Below are positions 53,928 through 61,573 of a stretch of DNA of 64,000 nt, piece after piece (positions within the stretch are counted from its first letter, which is position 1; each line of letters begins with the position of its first letter). Source of the DNA: CAWDPQ01 sp049642465 (GTDB taxonomy: Bacteria > Acidobacteriota > Vicinamibacteria > Vicinamibacterales > 2-12-FULL-66-21). Position numbers and translations under genes: made by a program. The DNA lies in NCBI GenBank assembly GCA_049642465.1, contig JBAROV010000088.1, forward strand, positions 1-64,000, written 5' to 3'. Under the pieces are notes generated by a model that did no database searches, was not told the DNA's origin, and saw only the letters and a program-made list of their open reading frames with translations.

Positions 53928-54356
53928 ATGCACCAGACGTCATACGGCCTCAGAGTCACTCTGCCGCTCTCCTACGAGGCGGCGATCGCGCGCGCAACTG
54001 AAGCCCTCCAGGCTGAAGGGTTCGGCGTGCTGACCAGCATCGACGTGCAGGAGACGCTGCGCCGCAAGCTCGATCGCGCGTTTCGCAAGTACGTCATCCT
54101 GGGTGCCTGTAATCCGACGCTCGCGGACCGCGCCCTGCACGCGGAACTCGAGGTCGGTCTGCTGCTCCCCTGCAACGTCATCGTCTACGAGCAAGGAGCC
54201 AACGAAAGCGTCGTCGCGGCGATGGCGCCGCTGGCAGCGTTGGGAATCGTCGGCGACAATCGCGAGCTTCGAGCCGTCGCAGAAGAGGCAGACGGCCGGC
54301 TGAGGCGCGCCTTGGCAGCTCTGGAGGCGTCGAACCAGCAGGCCGTCGTGAAGTGA
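53928..54356 (+). CDS. DUF302-family protein
   Basis: A 142-residue protein with the full DUF302 pattern: FGVLTSIDVQETLRRKL, ILGACNPTLADRALHAE and GLLLPCNVIVYE, with two conserved cysteines. The function is unknown; members are common in redox-stress and metal-related clusters. The gene starts ten bases after the universal stress gene and is probably cotranscribed. Confidence 0.9.
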   Translation: MHQTSYGLRVTLPLSYEAAIARATEALQAEGFGVLTSIDVQETLRRKLDRAFRKYVILGACNPTLADRALHAELEVGLLLPCNVIVYEQGANESVVAAMAPLAALGIVGDNRELRAVAEEADGRLRRALAALEASNQQAVVK

Positions 54357-54357
54357 G

Positions 54358-54651
54358 ATGGACGAGATTGCATATCCCCGGATGCATTCGGACCGGCGGC
54401 ATGCCCCGTCGCGCGAGGCGTTGCTCCGGCGCATTCGCGCAGAGTTCTGCGAGATGCCCTCTCTCCGGCTGACATGTCACCAGGCGCAGCGTCTCTTCGC
54501 ACTGCCATGCGATATCTGTGAGCGCGTGCTGGTCGACCTCGTTCGAGAGAACACGCTGACACTCGGTCCGGACGGGCGATATGGCCTGCGGGGCAACGTG
54601 GGATGGGAGTTGTCAGAGGGCGACGTGGCCGAGTGCCATGAACGGTCTTGA
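54358..54651 (+). CDS. Small winged-helix-like hypothetical protein
   Basis: A 97-residue protein, in line with the two genes before it. LRLTCHQAQRLFALPCDICERVLVDLVRENTLTLGPDGRYGL suggests a helix-turn-helix followed by a beta wing, as in small DNA-binding proteins, with three cysteines in the helical part. I do not recognise the family. The overlap in spacing (one base from the DUF302 stop) supports an operon. Confidence 0.7.
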   Translation: MDEIAYPRMHSDRRHAPSREALLRRIRAEFCEMPSLRLTCHQAQRLFALPCDICERVLVDLVRENTLTLGPDGRYGLRGNVGWELSEGDVAECHERS

Positions 54652-54679
54652 CGGCCGTTGAGGCACTCGACGAAGGTCG

Positions 54680-55156
54680 CTACGCGGCATCCGCTTTCTT
54701 ACCGATCACCGCCGGAAGGTCGTGACTGCAGATCGATCTGAACGCCTCGAGGACCGCGCCGGGCTTGACGCCCTTGGCGCCAGAACCGGTGACCAGCACG
54801 ATGTCGTTCAGAGACAGAATCCCTGCCAGCTTTCCTTGGGCATCGACGACCGGTAGTCGCCGGATCCGTCGCTGCTTCATCCTGTCGAGCGCGGCGAGCA
54901 CGTCTTCATCGGCGCGGCATGTTTCGACAGGCTGTCTCATCACGCTGTCAGTCGAGATTGCCGAGGCAGGTCGATTCCGTGTGCCGAGGGCAATGCAGAT
55001 GTCTCGGTCCGTGATGACACCTATCGGCCGAGCTGCTTCATCCGTCACGGGCAGAATCCCGCAGTCGGCCTTCCAGAGTCGCTCGACCGCGACGGCGAGA
55101 TTCGTGTCCGCCCGGCAGGTCTCTGGATCCGTGGTCATGATGTCCTGAACCTTCAT
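54680..55156 (-). CDS. Tandem CBS-domain protein
   Basis: A 158-residue protein made of two CBS domains, starting MKVQDIMTTDPETCRADTNLAVAVE, with the nucleotide-binding GVITDRDICIALG and the second domain RIRRLPVVDAQGKLAGILSLNDI. Such proteins sense adenosyl nucleotides. GAAGGAGAAC before the ATG at 55156 marks the start. It is convergent to the small protein gene and divergent from the cysteine-rich small gene at 55330. Confidence 0.88.
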   Translation of the reverse strand: MKVQDIMTTDPETCRADTNLAVAVERLWKADCGILPVTDEAARPIGVITDRDICIALGTRNRPASAISTDSVMRQPVETCRADEDVLAALDRMKQRRIRRLPVVDAQGKLAGILSLNDIVLVTGSGAKGVKPGAVLEAFRSICSHDLPAVIGKKADAA

Positions 55157-55200
55157 AGCCGTTCTCCTTCGATGCGGATCGCGATGCAACCTGCGCGCCC

Positions 55201-55236
55201 GGCAAATGTCCACGTGAAATACGAAAAAGTCCGCAC
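55201..55236. promoter_or_regulatory. GGCAAATGTCCACG and GAAAAAGTCCGCAC motifs, copies 2 and 3
   Basis: Two related sites, 55201-55214 and 55222-55236, lie about 45 bases upstream of the CBS gene (start 55156) and about 100 upstream of the small gene at 55330. Both are in the same orientation as copy 1. The second is weaker. Confidence 0.35.
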
Positions 55237-55329
55237 CGACATCGTTTGAATACCGCCACCGCGCCACTGTGCAGCGGCGCGAGGGTTGCAGTCTCTGATG
55301 ATGTGCTCCGCGTGGGCGGGGAGGGAAAT

Positions 55330-55554
55330 GTGGCAATCAAATCTGTTTGGTGTCCGGTGCTGCAAACGCACGTCACCTGTGTAACGGACCTCGAAGGCGC
55401 CATCGTGAAGGTGGTATGTGCCGAATATGAAGAGGGGACCCGGACGTGTCGCATGAAGCAGGCGGCGGTGAGGGCGGGTCCGCTCTCGAAACTGCTCATC
55501 CAGGCTTCTGAAAGCACGCTGACGGATCGCACGCTCCACTGCACCATTGCCTGA
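55330..55554 (+). CDS. Small cysteine-containing hypothetical protein
   Basis: A 74-residue protein from a GTG start. AIKSVWCPVLQTHVTCV, VVCAEYEEGTRTCRMK and TLHC give five cysteines, of which WCP, TCV, VCA and TCR could form a zinc-binding or redox site. GGAGG lies five bases before GTG 55330; earlier open codons have no such site. Not recognised. It precedes the second CBS gene and may be in an operon with it. Confidence 0.6.
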   Translation: MAIKSVWCPVLQTHVTCVTDLEGAIVKVVCAEYEEGTRTCRMKQAAVRAGPLSKLLIQASESTLTDRTLHCTIA

Positions 55555-55566
55555 CGGAGATTCAGT

Positions 55567-56022
55567 ATGCGACTCACAGACATCATGGGAACAGCCGTCG
55601 AAACAATCGGCCTCGAAGCCGCTGCCGAATCCGCCTGGCAACGCATGCGGCTTGGACGTTTCCACCACCTCGTTGTGCTGGATGGCCACTCGGTCGCCGG
55701 GATTATTTCCGATCGAGATCTCGGGGGCACGCGCGGCGCGCGCGTCCGGGAAGGGCGTCGCGTGGCCGACCTGATGACCGGCAACGTCGTGACCGCAACC
55801 CCCACGACCACTGTCCGGGAGGCTGCAAATCTGCTGCGCGGACGCTCTATTGGGTGTCTCCCGGTCCTCGATCGCGGTTCGCTGCGGGGCATCATTACAG
55901 TCACGGACTTGCTCGAATTGATTGGGCGCGGCGTGGAGCGACCGACCGCCAGGGCTCAACGAGCCATCATGCGCGGCCGCGGTCCCAGGAGAAAGCCCTT
56001 CAAGGGAATGAGGAAGAGTTAA
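55567..56022 (+). CDS. CBS-domain protein
   Basis: A 151-residue protein with two CBS domains (MRLTDIMGTAVETIGLEAAAESAWQRM; then VADLMTGNVVTATPTTTVREAANLLRGRSIGCLPVLDRGSLRGIITVTDLLE) and a short basic tail. It is 12 bases downstream of the small cysteine protein and overlaps the erythromycin esterase-like gene by four bases in convergent orientation. Confidence 0.88.
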   Translation: MRLTDIMGTAVETIGLEAAAESAWQRMRLGRFHHLVVLDGHSVAGIISDRDLGGTRGARVREGRRVADLMTGNVVTATPTTTVREAANLLRGRSIGCLPVLDRGSLRGIITVTDLLELIGRGVERPTARAQRAIMRGRGPRRKPFKGMRKS

Positions 56023-57356
56023 AGCCCGGACGGGTACGTGTCAGCCAACTCCTCGGATTCCCACAGCGGTCCGCGATCGAGCGGCTCGACGGCACGTGTC
56101 TCGTCAAGGTGAAACACGTAGTCGAATTGTTGTCCGAGGCGCGCTTCGAAATAGTGGCTCGCGCGCTCGGTCGACGGGAGGTAGAGCACACCCACGGCGC
56201 GTTCCAGGCGGCGAGTGGACAATGCAGCCGACAGAACGTGATCGGCCCGAAGTGAGAGGAGGAACTTGGGAATGCGAGCCTCCTGAAACAGCCGTTCGTA
56301 GCTGCCGGCAAGCGGCGGACGCAGCTGCTTGCGGTACGGCGGCGTGTCCCACGCCGAGGCCGCCGTCACCGTGCCGGTACTCGTCGTGAAGCCAACTAGC
56401 ACCGAATCGTCGCGACCGAACCTTTCACGAACGAGCTGCCCAACGTTCAGCTCGCCGCGCGCAGCCATTTCGGTAGCCCGCGCATCGCCGAGATGTGAAT
56501 TGTGCGCCCAGACCACGAGCTTGGCTCCCGGCCGGCCCTGTTCCAGGAACACACGCAGCTCGCCGAGCGTGTCCACCATGTGCCGGTCGCGCAGGTTCCA
56601 CGATTCAACGTGTCCTTCGATCATCGTGCGGTAGTACTGCTCGGCGTTCTTGACGAGCCGGGCGTTTTGCGCGGCATGGAAATAATCGTCCGCCGCGACA
56701 CGGCCGTCCCTCTGCGCGTAGTCGGCGCGTCGCTGGTGCAGCTCGAGAAGCTGGGTAATCACCTCACGCTCGCACGAAGGTGTCAGCCCCGTGGCCGCCG
56801 CATAGGCGTAGGTCTGCGCCTGGCCGCCGAAACGATCGAAACAGGCATAGCGGGCTCGCGCACGATCGGCGCCGGCCGGATCCACTTTGCGGAGATACGA
56901 CAACACGGCAGCCATCGAAGCGTGAAGACTGTAGAGGTCGAGGCCGTAGAACCCCGCACGCGTGGATTCGGGTCTGCTGTCGTTGTGAGTCCGAAGCCAT
57001 CCGACGAAATCCAGGACGTCCGCATTACGCCACATCCACGTCGGAAACCGTTGGAAGTCCTGCAGCGACTCGATCGCTTCGACATCTGCTCCGACGCCGC
57101 GCACGTACCTGTTGATGCGATACGCATCCGGCCAGTCAGCTTCGACGGCTACGGCAGCAAACCCTTTTTCCTCGATCAATCGCCGAGTGATGAGCGATCT
57201 GAGCCGATAGAAGTCGTGGCTACCGTGGGTGGCTTCACCGAGCAGCACGAGACGCGCCTCGCCGATGCCGGCAAGTAGCGCGTCGAAGTCCGACGGTTCT
57301 CCATGCAGACGCACGGCTCGACGTCGAACAACATCAATGGTGTCCCCGATATCCAT
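56019..57356 (-). CDS. Erythromycin esterase-family protein
   Basis: A 445-residue protein of the erythromycin esterase family, with the signature GEATHGSHDFYRLRSLITRRLIEEKGF and the acidic LVVWAHNSHLGDARA. Members include true macrolide esterases and many uncharacterised hydrolases, so resistance should not be assumed. It lies in the stress-type group beside the DUF5335-like gene, ten bases downstream of it in transcription order. Confidence 0.85.
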   Translation of the reverse strand: MDIGDTIDVVRRRAVRLHGEPSDFDALLAGIGEARLVLLGEATHGSHDFYRLRSLITRRLIEEKGFAAVAVEADWPDAYRINRYVRGVGADVEAIESLQDFQRFPTWMWRNADVLDFVGWLRTHNDSRPESTRAGFYGLDLYSLHASMAAVLSYLRKVDPAGADRARARYACFDRFGGQAQTYAYAAATGLTPSCEREVITQLLELHQRRADYAQRDGRVAADDYFHAAQNARLVKNAEQYYRTMIEGHVESWNLRDRHMVDTLGELRVFLEQGRPGAKLVVWAHNSHLGDARATEMAARGELNVGQLVRERFGRDDSVLVGFTTSTGTVTAASAWDTPPYRKQLRPPLAGSYERLFQEARIPKFLLSLRADHVLSAALSTRRLERAVGVLYLPSTERASHYFEARLGQQFDYVFHLDETRAVEPLDRGPLWESEELADTYPSGL

Positions 57357-57366
57357 GACGTGCGGG

Positions 57367-57729
57367 CTATGTCTTGGCGGAACCGGCGATGCCGTCTACC
57401 AGTTCGGGTCGTACCGCGGAACGGAACCGAACCCGGACAATCTCGCCATCGGCGCGCGCGATCTCGACTTGCTGGTCGGCTCCGTCGGAGGTGCGTTCAA
57501 GGCGAATGGCAACGGGATTTCGCACGACGTGATCCGAGTGCTGCCGATCCATCGCCGCCTCGATCACAATGTCGCCGCCCTCGAACACGATGGACGCAAG
57601 CGGGACGTCGTGCATCAGCACGCCGACTCCATTCACCGCCTCGACGGTCATGAGCCAGCCGCGGTGAACCCGGTTGAAGCTGTCGAGGAATTCACGCCAG
57701 CGGCCCTTCGGGATTGTCTCGATCGACAT
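57367..57729 (-). CDS. DUF5335-like small protein
   Basis: A 120-residue protein: MSIETIPKGRWREFLDSFNRVHRGWLMTVE, then a beta-rich region. It matches the DUF5335 pattern by eye. AAGGAG lies before ATG 57729. It is cotranscribed with the esterase-like gene. The function is unknown. Confidence 0.75.
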   Translation of the reverse strand: MSIETIPKGRWREFLDSFNRVHRGWLMTVEAVNGVGVLMHDVPLASIVFEGGDIVIEAAMDRQHSDHVVRNPVAIRLERTSDGADQQVEIARADGEIVRVRFRSAVRPELVDGIAGSAKT

Positions 57730-57755
57730 GTTCCGCTCCTTGATGCGTTCCAATG

Positions 57756-58415
57756 TCAGCCGGCGAGCCGCTCCCGCGTGTGCACTCGGTCCAGGAGATC
57801 GCGAACTTCATCGTCTGTGGTCTGATCGAATCGGGCGTACCACGATCCGACTGACGTGAAGTGTTCCGGCACGCTGAGGCATACGACTTCGTCCGCCTCT
57901 TGTTCGAGCATCGCAACCGCTTGGCGTGACCCGACAGGCGCGGCAACCACGATGCGTGCGGGTTGCTGCTTTCGTGCAGCCTGGACTGCCGCACGCATCG
58001 TGAAACCTGTGGCCAGGCCGTCGTCTACGAGAATCGCCGTACGCCCGCGCAGGAGCGGGGGCGCATGCCCGGCGCCATGGCGCGCCTCGCGGCGGGCAAG
58101 CTCTCGCATCTCTTCTGCAACGACAGCGTCAACCGCTTGAGCGGGGATGCCCAGCCGCTGGATCAGATGCGCGTCGAGGATTTGGATCCCGCCCGAAGCC
58201 AGTGCCCCCATGGCCACCTCGCGGCAGCCCGGTACGCCGATCTTTCGCACAATGAACAGGTCGACCGGGGCGCCCAGGACGCGGCCGATTTCGTATCCGA
58301 TCGGTACCCCGCCGCGTGGCAACGCAAGGATGACCGGATGCTCGGACGCCAGACGGTGCAGCGCGAAGGCCAGCTTTTTCCCGGCGTCGTACCGATCCAA
58401 GAACTGACGGCCCAT
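57756..58415 (-). CDS. Phosphoribosyltransferase
   Basis: A 219-residue protein with VILALPRGGVPIGYEIGRVLG and the PRPP-binding ILVDDGLATGFTM. The family acts in nucleotide or dienelactone-type contexts; members in such stress groups are common but uncharacterised. The ATG at 58415 is used although its ribosome-binding site is weak. It lies 27 bases upstream, in transcription order, of the DUF5335-like gene. Confidence 0.85.
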   Translation of the reverse strand: MGRQFLDRYDAGKKLAFALHRLASEHPVILALPRGGVPIGYEIGRVLGAPVDLFIVRKIGVPGCREVAMGALASGGIQILDAHLIQRLGIPAQAVDAVVAEEMRELARREARHGAGHAPPLLRGRTAILVDDGLATGFTMRAAVQAARKQQPARIVVAAPVGSRQAVAMLEQEADEVVCLSVPEHFTSVGSWYARFDQTTDDEVRDLLDRVHTRERLAG

Positions 58416-58496
58416 GGGTCTCTGCAGGTGCAATAGACGAACCGGCCGTTGGCGTCGAAAATCGCTGAAATCCCGGGCCTCCCTGGCGACGCGCGT

Positions 58497-58511
58497 GGGG
58501 AAAAGTCCACG
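58497..58511. promoter_or_regulatory. GGGGAAAAGTCCACG motif, copy 4
   Basis: Upstream of the phosphoribosyltransferase (82 bases from its start at 58415), and in the same orientation as the other copies. The right half GTCCACG is identical to copies at 53300 and 55201. Confidence 0.35.
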
Positions 58512-58525
58512 GCCCCGGGAATAAA

Positions 58526-59098
58526 TCAGTGTGAGCGTTTACGGGACTGAATCTCGGTCAGCATGACCGGCGACGTCGCAAAGTTCTCGAGCTCGATCGT
58601 GTTGCCGCGGGCGACAATCTTTGTCGCGTACGACAGCGTCCCTTTTCCCTTCCCGTCGCGGCCAATCTGCATCTGAATCACTGTGAACGGATAGTCGATC
58701 GTGCGTGGCCGGGCCGAGGCTTCCCAGAACCCGATCGGACGGTCCGTCGCGAGCACGATACGTCGCCCGCCGTCTTCGCCTGGCACCTGGTGCGCAAACC
58801 GCAGATCGTAGGCCAGTGAGTCCGGTGTCCGAATGGTTCCTGTCGGACGCTTGTCCTGTAGCTCAGCGAGCAGCGCTGCCGGTCCCTTCTTGAGGAGCGC
58901 ATCGACGAGCGCCGCTCGCTCCGCCTCACTCGACCACCGAGTGACATCGATGAGCACCGTTCCGGCGCCACTGCCAAGATTGTTGTTGACGATGGCTGTT
59001 GCGGTGAATGCTTCCTTTTCGCCGCTCGTTTGGAATGTTCCGGCTGCAGAAGTCGTGAGCACCGCCAGCGCGACGGCCGCCAAAACTCGCTTTTTCAT
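58526..59098 (-). CDS. Secreted hypothetical protein
   Basis: A 190-residue protein with a signal peptide (MKKRVLAAVALAVLTTSAAG). The mature part has FTATAIVNNNLGSGAGTVLIDVTRW and AELQDKRPTGTIRTPDS, then a beta-rich half. I do not recognise a family name, though the pattern looks typical of acidobacterial secreted proteins. Confidence 0.7.
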   Translation of the reverse strand: MKKRVLAAVALAVLTTSAAGTFQTSGEKEAFTATAIVNNNLGSGAGTVLIDVTRWSSEAERAALVDALLKKGPAALLAELQDKRPTGTIRTPDSLAYDLRFAHQVPGEDGGRRIVLATDRPIGFWEASARPRTIDYPFTVIQMQIGRDGKGKGTLSYATKIVARGNTIELENFATSPVMLTEIQSRKRSH

Positions 59099-59295
59099 TT
59101 CGTCCGTCCTTTCGCGTTCTGAAAATTACAGACCCGATATTGAGACGCAGTTTCGTGCCCCGGGGGGTTCACACGGCTGCGGGAGGTGCAACCAAGCCAT
59201 TGACGGTAAGGGACTTGGCCTATTTGCCCGAGGGCGCCCGGCGGCAGGCGCCTTGCGTGTCACTCGAGAAAACGCGCCGCCTCATCGGAGGGTTC

Positions 59296-59715
59296 ATGAA
59301 ACTGTTCCTGTCGTTCGTTGCGGCCGGACTGCTCGTAACGAGCAGTCCAGCTGTCGGCTCCGCGGAACCTGCGAATCAGAAGGGCAAGAAGCACGCGAAA
59401 CATGAACGCGTCGAACGCGACGTGCGCGTGCAAACTGCTTCGGTCCGCATCGTGTTTTCCGCGCGAGAGCTGCGGGTGATCCGGGAGTACTACACGCCGC
59501 GATATCGCAACTTGCCGCCAGGACTACGGAAGAAATATGCGCGCACCGGGCAGCTTCCGCCGGGATGGCGAAAGAAGATGGAACCATTTCCTGGTGTCGT
59601 GGAACGTGAGCTCGTCGTGCTGCCGTCCGGTTACCAGCGCGGCGTCATTGATGGGCACGCGGTCATCTTCAATCCCCGCTCGCAAGTCATTGTCGACGTC
59701 GCCGTTCTCTTTTGA
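59296..59715 (+). CDS. Secreted RcnB-like small protein
   Basis: A 139-residue protein. Signal peptide (MKLFLSFVAAGLLVTSSPAVG), a basic linker, and LPPGLRKKYARTGQLPPGWRKKM, which resembles the RcnB/PpgA-type repeats of Ni/Co-homeostasis and envelope proteins. GGAGGG lies just before the ATG at 59296. Followed by a strong terminator. Confidence 0.75.
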   Translation: MKLFLSFVAAGLLVTSSPAVGSAEPANQKGKKHAKHERVERDVRVQTASVRIVFSARELRVIREYYTPRYRNLPPGLRKKYARTGQLPPGWRKKMEPFPGVVERELVVLPSGYQRGVIDGHAVIFNPRSQVIVDVAVLF

Positions 59716-59723
59716 TTCCTCGA

Positions 59724-59749
59724 GACTGCGCCGGCACCCCGGCGCAGTC
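59724..59749. terminator. Rho-independent-like terminator
   Basis: GACTGCGCCGG (59724-59734) pairs perfectly with CCGGCGCAGTC (59739-59749) across a CACC loop, followed by TTCTCTT. It begins eight bases after the stop of the small secreted protein gene. Confidence 0.8.
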
Positions 59750-59801
59750 TTCTCTTCCCCACCCTCCCGTACGGTATCTTGCGCTCCTGGAGCGCCCGAC
59801 G

Positions 59802-60326
59802 ATGGCGATGTGGTCCGTGCGACGCCTGAACACCGTGAGCGAGGCAGACCTTCAACAACTCGCGCGCGTCCTGATCGATTGCGTCGAGGGAGGTGCGTCG
59901 GTCGGGTTCATGCATCCGCTCGAGCTGCAGAGAGCCACCGTGTTCTGGCGTCATGTCGCGGACGAGGTGGCCACGGGACAGCGGGCGTTGATCGTTGCCG
60001 AGGATTCAGGAGGTATATGCGGCACCGTTCAACTGGTGCTCGCGCAGCCAGACAACCAGCCGCACCGCGCCGATCTCGCGAAGATGCTGGTGCATCGCCG
60101 CGCCCGGCGTCACGGCCTCGGAGCAGCGCTGGTGCGAGCCGCCGAGACCACGGCCCGGGGCTGCGGTAAGACGGTGCTCGTGCTCGATGCGGTCACTGGC
60201 GGTGAAGCCGCGCGCTTATACGAGCGTCTTGGATGGCGCCGCGTGGGTGACATCCCTCGCTACGCGTTGATGCCGGATGGAACGTTCTGCAGCACCACGG
60301 TTTTCTACCGGGATCTCGATAGCTAG
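59802..60326 (+). CDS. GNAT-family N-acetyltransferase
   Basis: A 174-residue acetyltransferase with the acetyl-CoA motif LVHRRARRHGLGAALVRAAETTA and GGEAARLYERLGWRRVGDIPRYA. The substrate is unknown; the pattern resembles small-molecule amine acetyltransferases. The ATG at 59802 is used (59808 is also possible). Confidence 0.88.
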   Translation: MAMWSVRRLNTVSEADLQQLARVLIDCVEGGASVGFMHPLELQRATVFWRHVADEVATGQRALIVAEDSGGICGTVQLVLAQPDNQPHRADLAKMLVHRRARRHGLGAALVRAAETTARGCGKTVLVLDAVTGGEAARLYERLGWRRVGDIPRYALMPDGTFCSTTVFYRDLDS

Positions 60327-60397
60327 CGTCGATTGCCGCTTCCATGCGTCGTTTGTGGCTTGGCGGAAGAGCCACGCGCAAATCTTCCCAGTGCGCC

Positions 60398-60412
60398 CGG
60401 AAAAGTCCTCAG
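60398..60412. promoter_or_regulatory. CGGAAAAGTCCTCAG motif, copy 5
   Basis: A variant of the GGAAAAGTCCAC motif, 165 bases upstream of the dihaem cytochrome gene, in the same orientation as the other copies. Weaker than copies 1 and 4. Confidence 0.25.
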
Positions 60413-60576
60413 GTGCGCCAGGACGCTGCGGCACAACCTGAGTATCACGGCCGTCGAGGCTGTATGACGGGTGGCATATCCGTTGCCTCGTCATGTGGCT
60501 GAATGCCGGCAGCATCGCCGCAGGGTGCGGTGACGGAAATCCGTCGGCTCGAAGGGAACTCCGAAGGAGGACGCAT

Positions 60577-61527
60577 ATGCGAACGCCGTCCGCCCTTCTC
60601 GCGCTTGTTCTCGCTGGCTTCACCGGTTCGATAGCCGGGGGATCACTCCTGGCGGCAGGCCACGGCACCACTACGCGACAGGCGACACACACTTCGAAAA
60701 AACCAGCGGAGCCCCCCGTGACGCCCGTCACCGGACCAAGCTGGTTGCACCATTTGAATATCCCGTATGGAGGAACGAGTCTGGGGCGTGGCGCGGGCCG
60801 ATACGGACCAGGCCCGAACGAATCGAGCCCGCCCGGTCGTGGTTCAGTCCCCATTGTGGTTCGGGAGTCGGTGATCTTGACCGGCGCGGATCTGTACCGG
60901 CTGAACTGTCAGGCGTGTCACACAGCCGAGGGAACGGGCGCTCCGCCTGAGATCAAGTCCGCGCTCGACCTCATCCGTGGCTCGTCGCTGGCGCTCGTGC
61001 GCCAGCAGCTCGAACGCGAAGGAATGGCAACGAACAGCCCCAATGTGCGGGCGGAAGTGACAAAGGCTCGCACGGATCTTTACCGACGCATTCGCGAGGG
61101 GGGACAGCGGATGCCGCCTCACAACCATCTCCAGACAGCGGACATCGACGTGCTCTACGCCTATCTGACCGAGCTGGCCCACGCACCTGACGCGCCGCCG
61201 GCATCTCGGCGCACAGTCAGTTGGTCGAGACTGGGTGAACACGTGATCAAGGGCACGTGCCACATCTGCCACGACGCGGTCGGACCTCGTCCGACTGCTG
61301 AAGCGATGCTCCAGGGGGTTATCCCTCCGTTGAACATCCTTCGCGCGGATAACTCGCAGGCTGCTTTCATCTGGAAGGCCAGGAATGGCGCGCCGCTCGT
61401 GACGGCCCATCCCTCCTTCCACTACCGGGGACGAATGCCGGTGTTCTATTACCTGCAGGAGGAGGAACTGGCGGCCGCCTACGATTACCTTGGCGCATAC
61501 CCGCCGCAGGCGGCGGCGGTCAAATAG
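60577..61527 (+). CDS. Secreted dihaem cytochrome c
   Basis: A 316-residue protein. Signal peptide (1-27) and two cytochrome c domains with C111-Q-A-C-H115 and C228-H-I-C-H232. The first has the cytochrome c-552-like LTGADLYRLNC, and MPPHNHLQTADI supplies a Met ligand. AAGGAGGACG before ATG 60577 fixes the start. It would carry electrons in the periplasm and lies downstream of the motif at 60398. Confidence 0.88.
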   Translation: MRTPSALLALVLAGFTGSIAGGSLLAAGHGTTTRQATHTSKKPAEPPVTPVTGPSWLHHLNIPYGGTSLGRGAGRYGPGPNESSPPGRGSVPIVVRESVILTGADLYRLNCQACHTAEGTGAPPEIKSALDLIRGSSLALVRQQLEREGMATNSPNVRAEVTKARTDLYRRIREGGQRMPPHNHLQTADIDVLYAYLTELAHAPDAPPASRRTVSWSRLGEHVIKGTCHICHDAVGPRPTAEAMLQGVIPPLNILRADNSQAAFIWKARNGAPLVTAHPSFHYRGRMPVFYYLQEEELAAAYDYLGAYPPQAAAVK

Positions 61528-61573
61528 GAGAGCCACGCCAAAGGCGAGGGCGCAACCTTCACCGTCCTGGTCC

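Noticed and set aside
56019..57356. Macrolide-resistance gene
   Set aside because: The family includes many hydrolases unrelated to antibiotics, and the genomic context is a stress-type group, so a resistance role is not supported.
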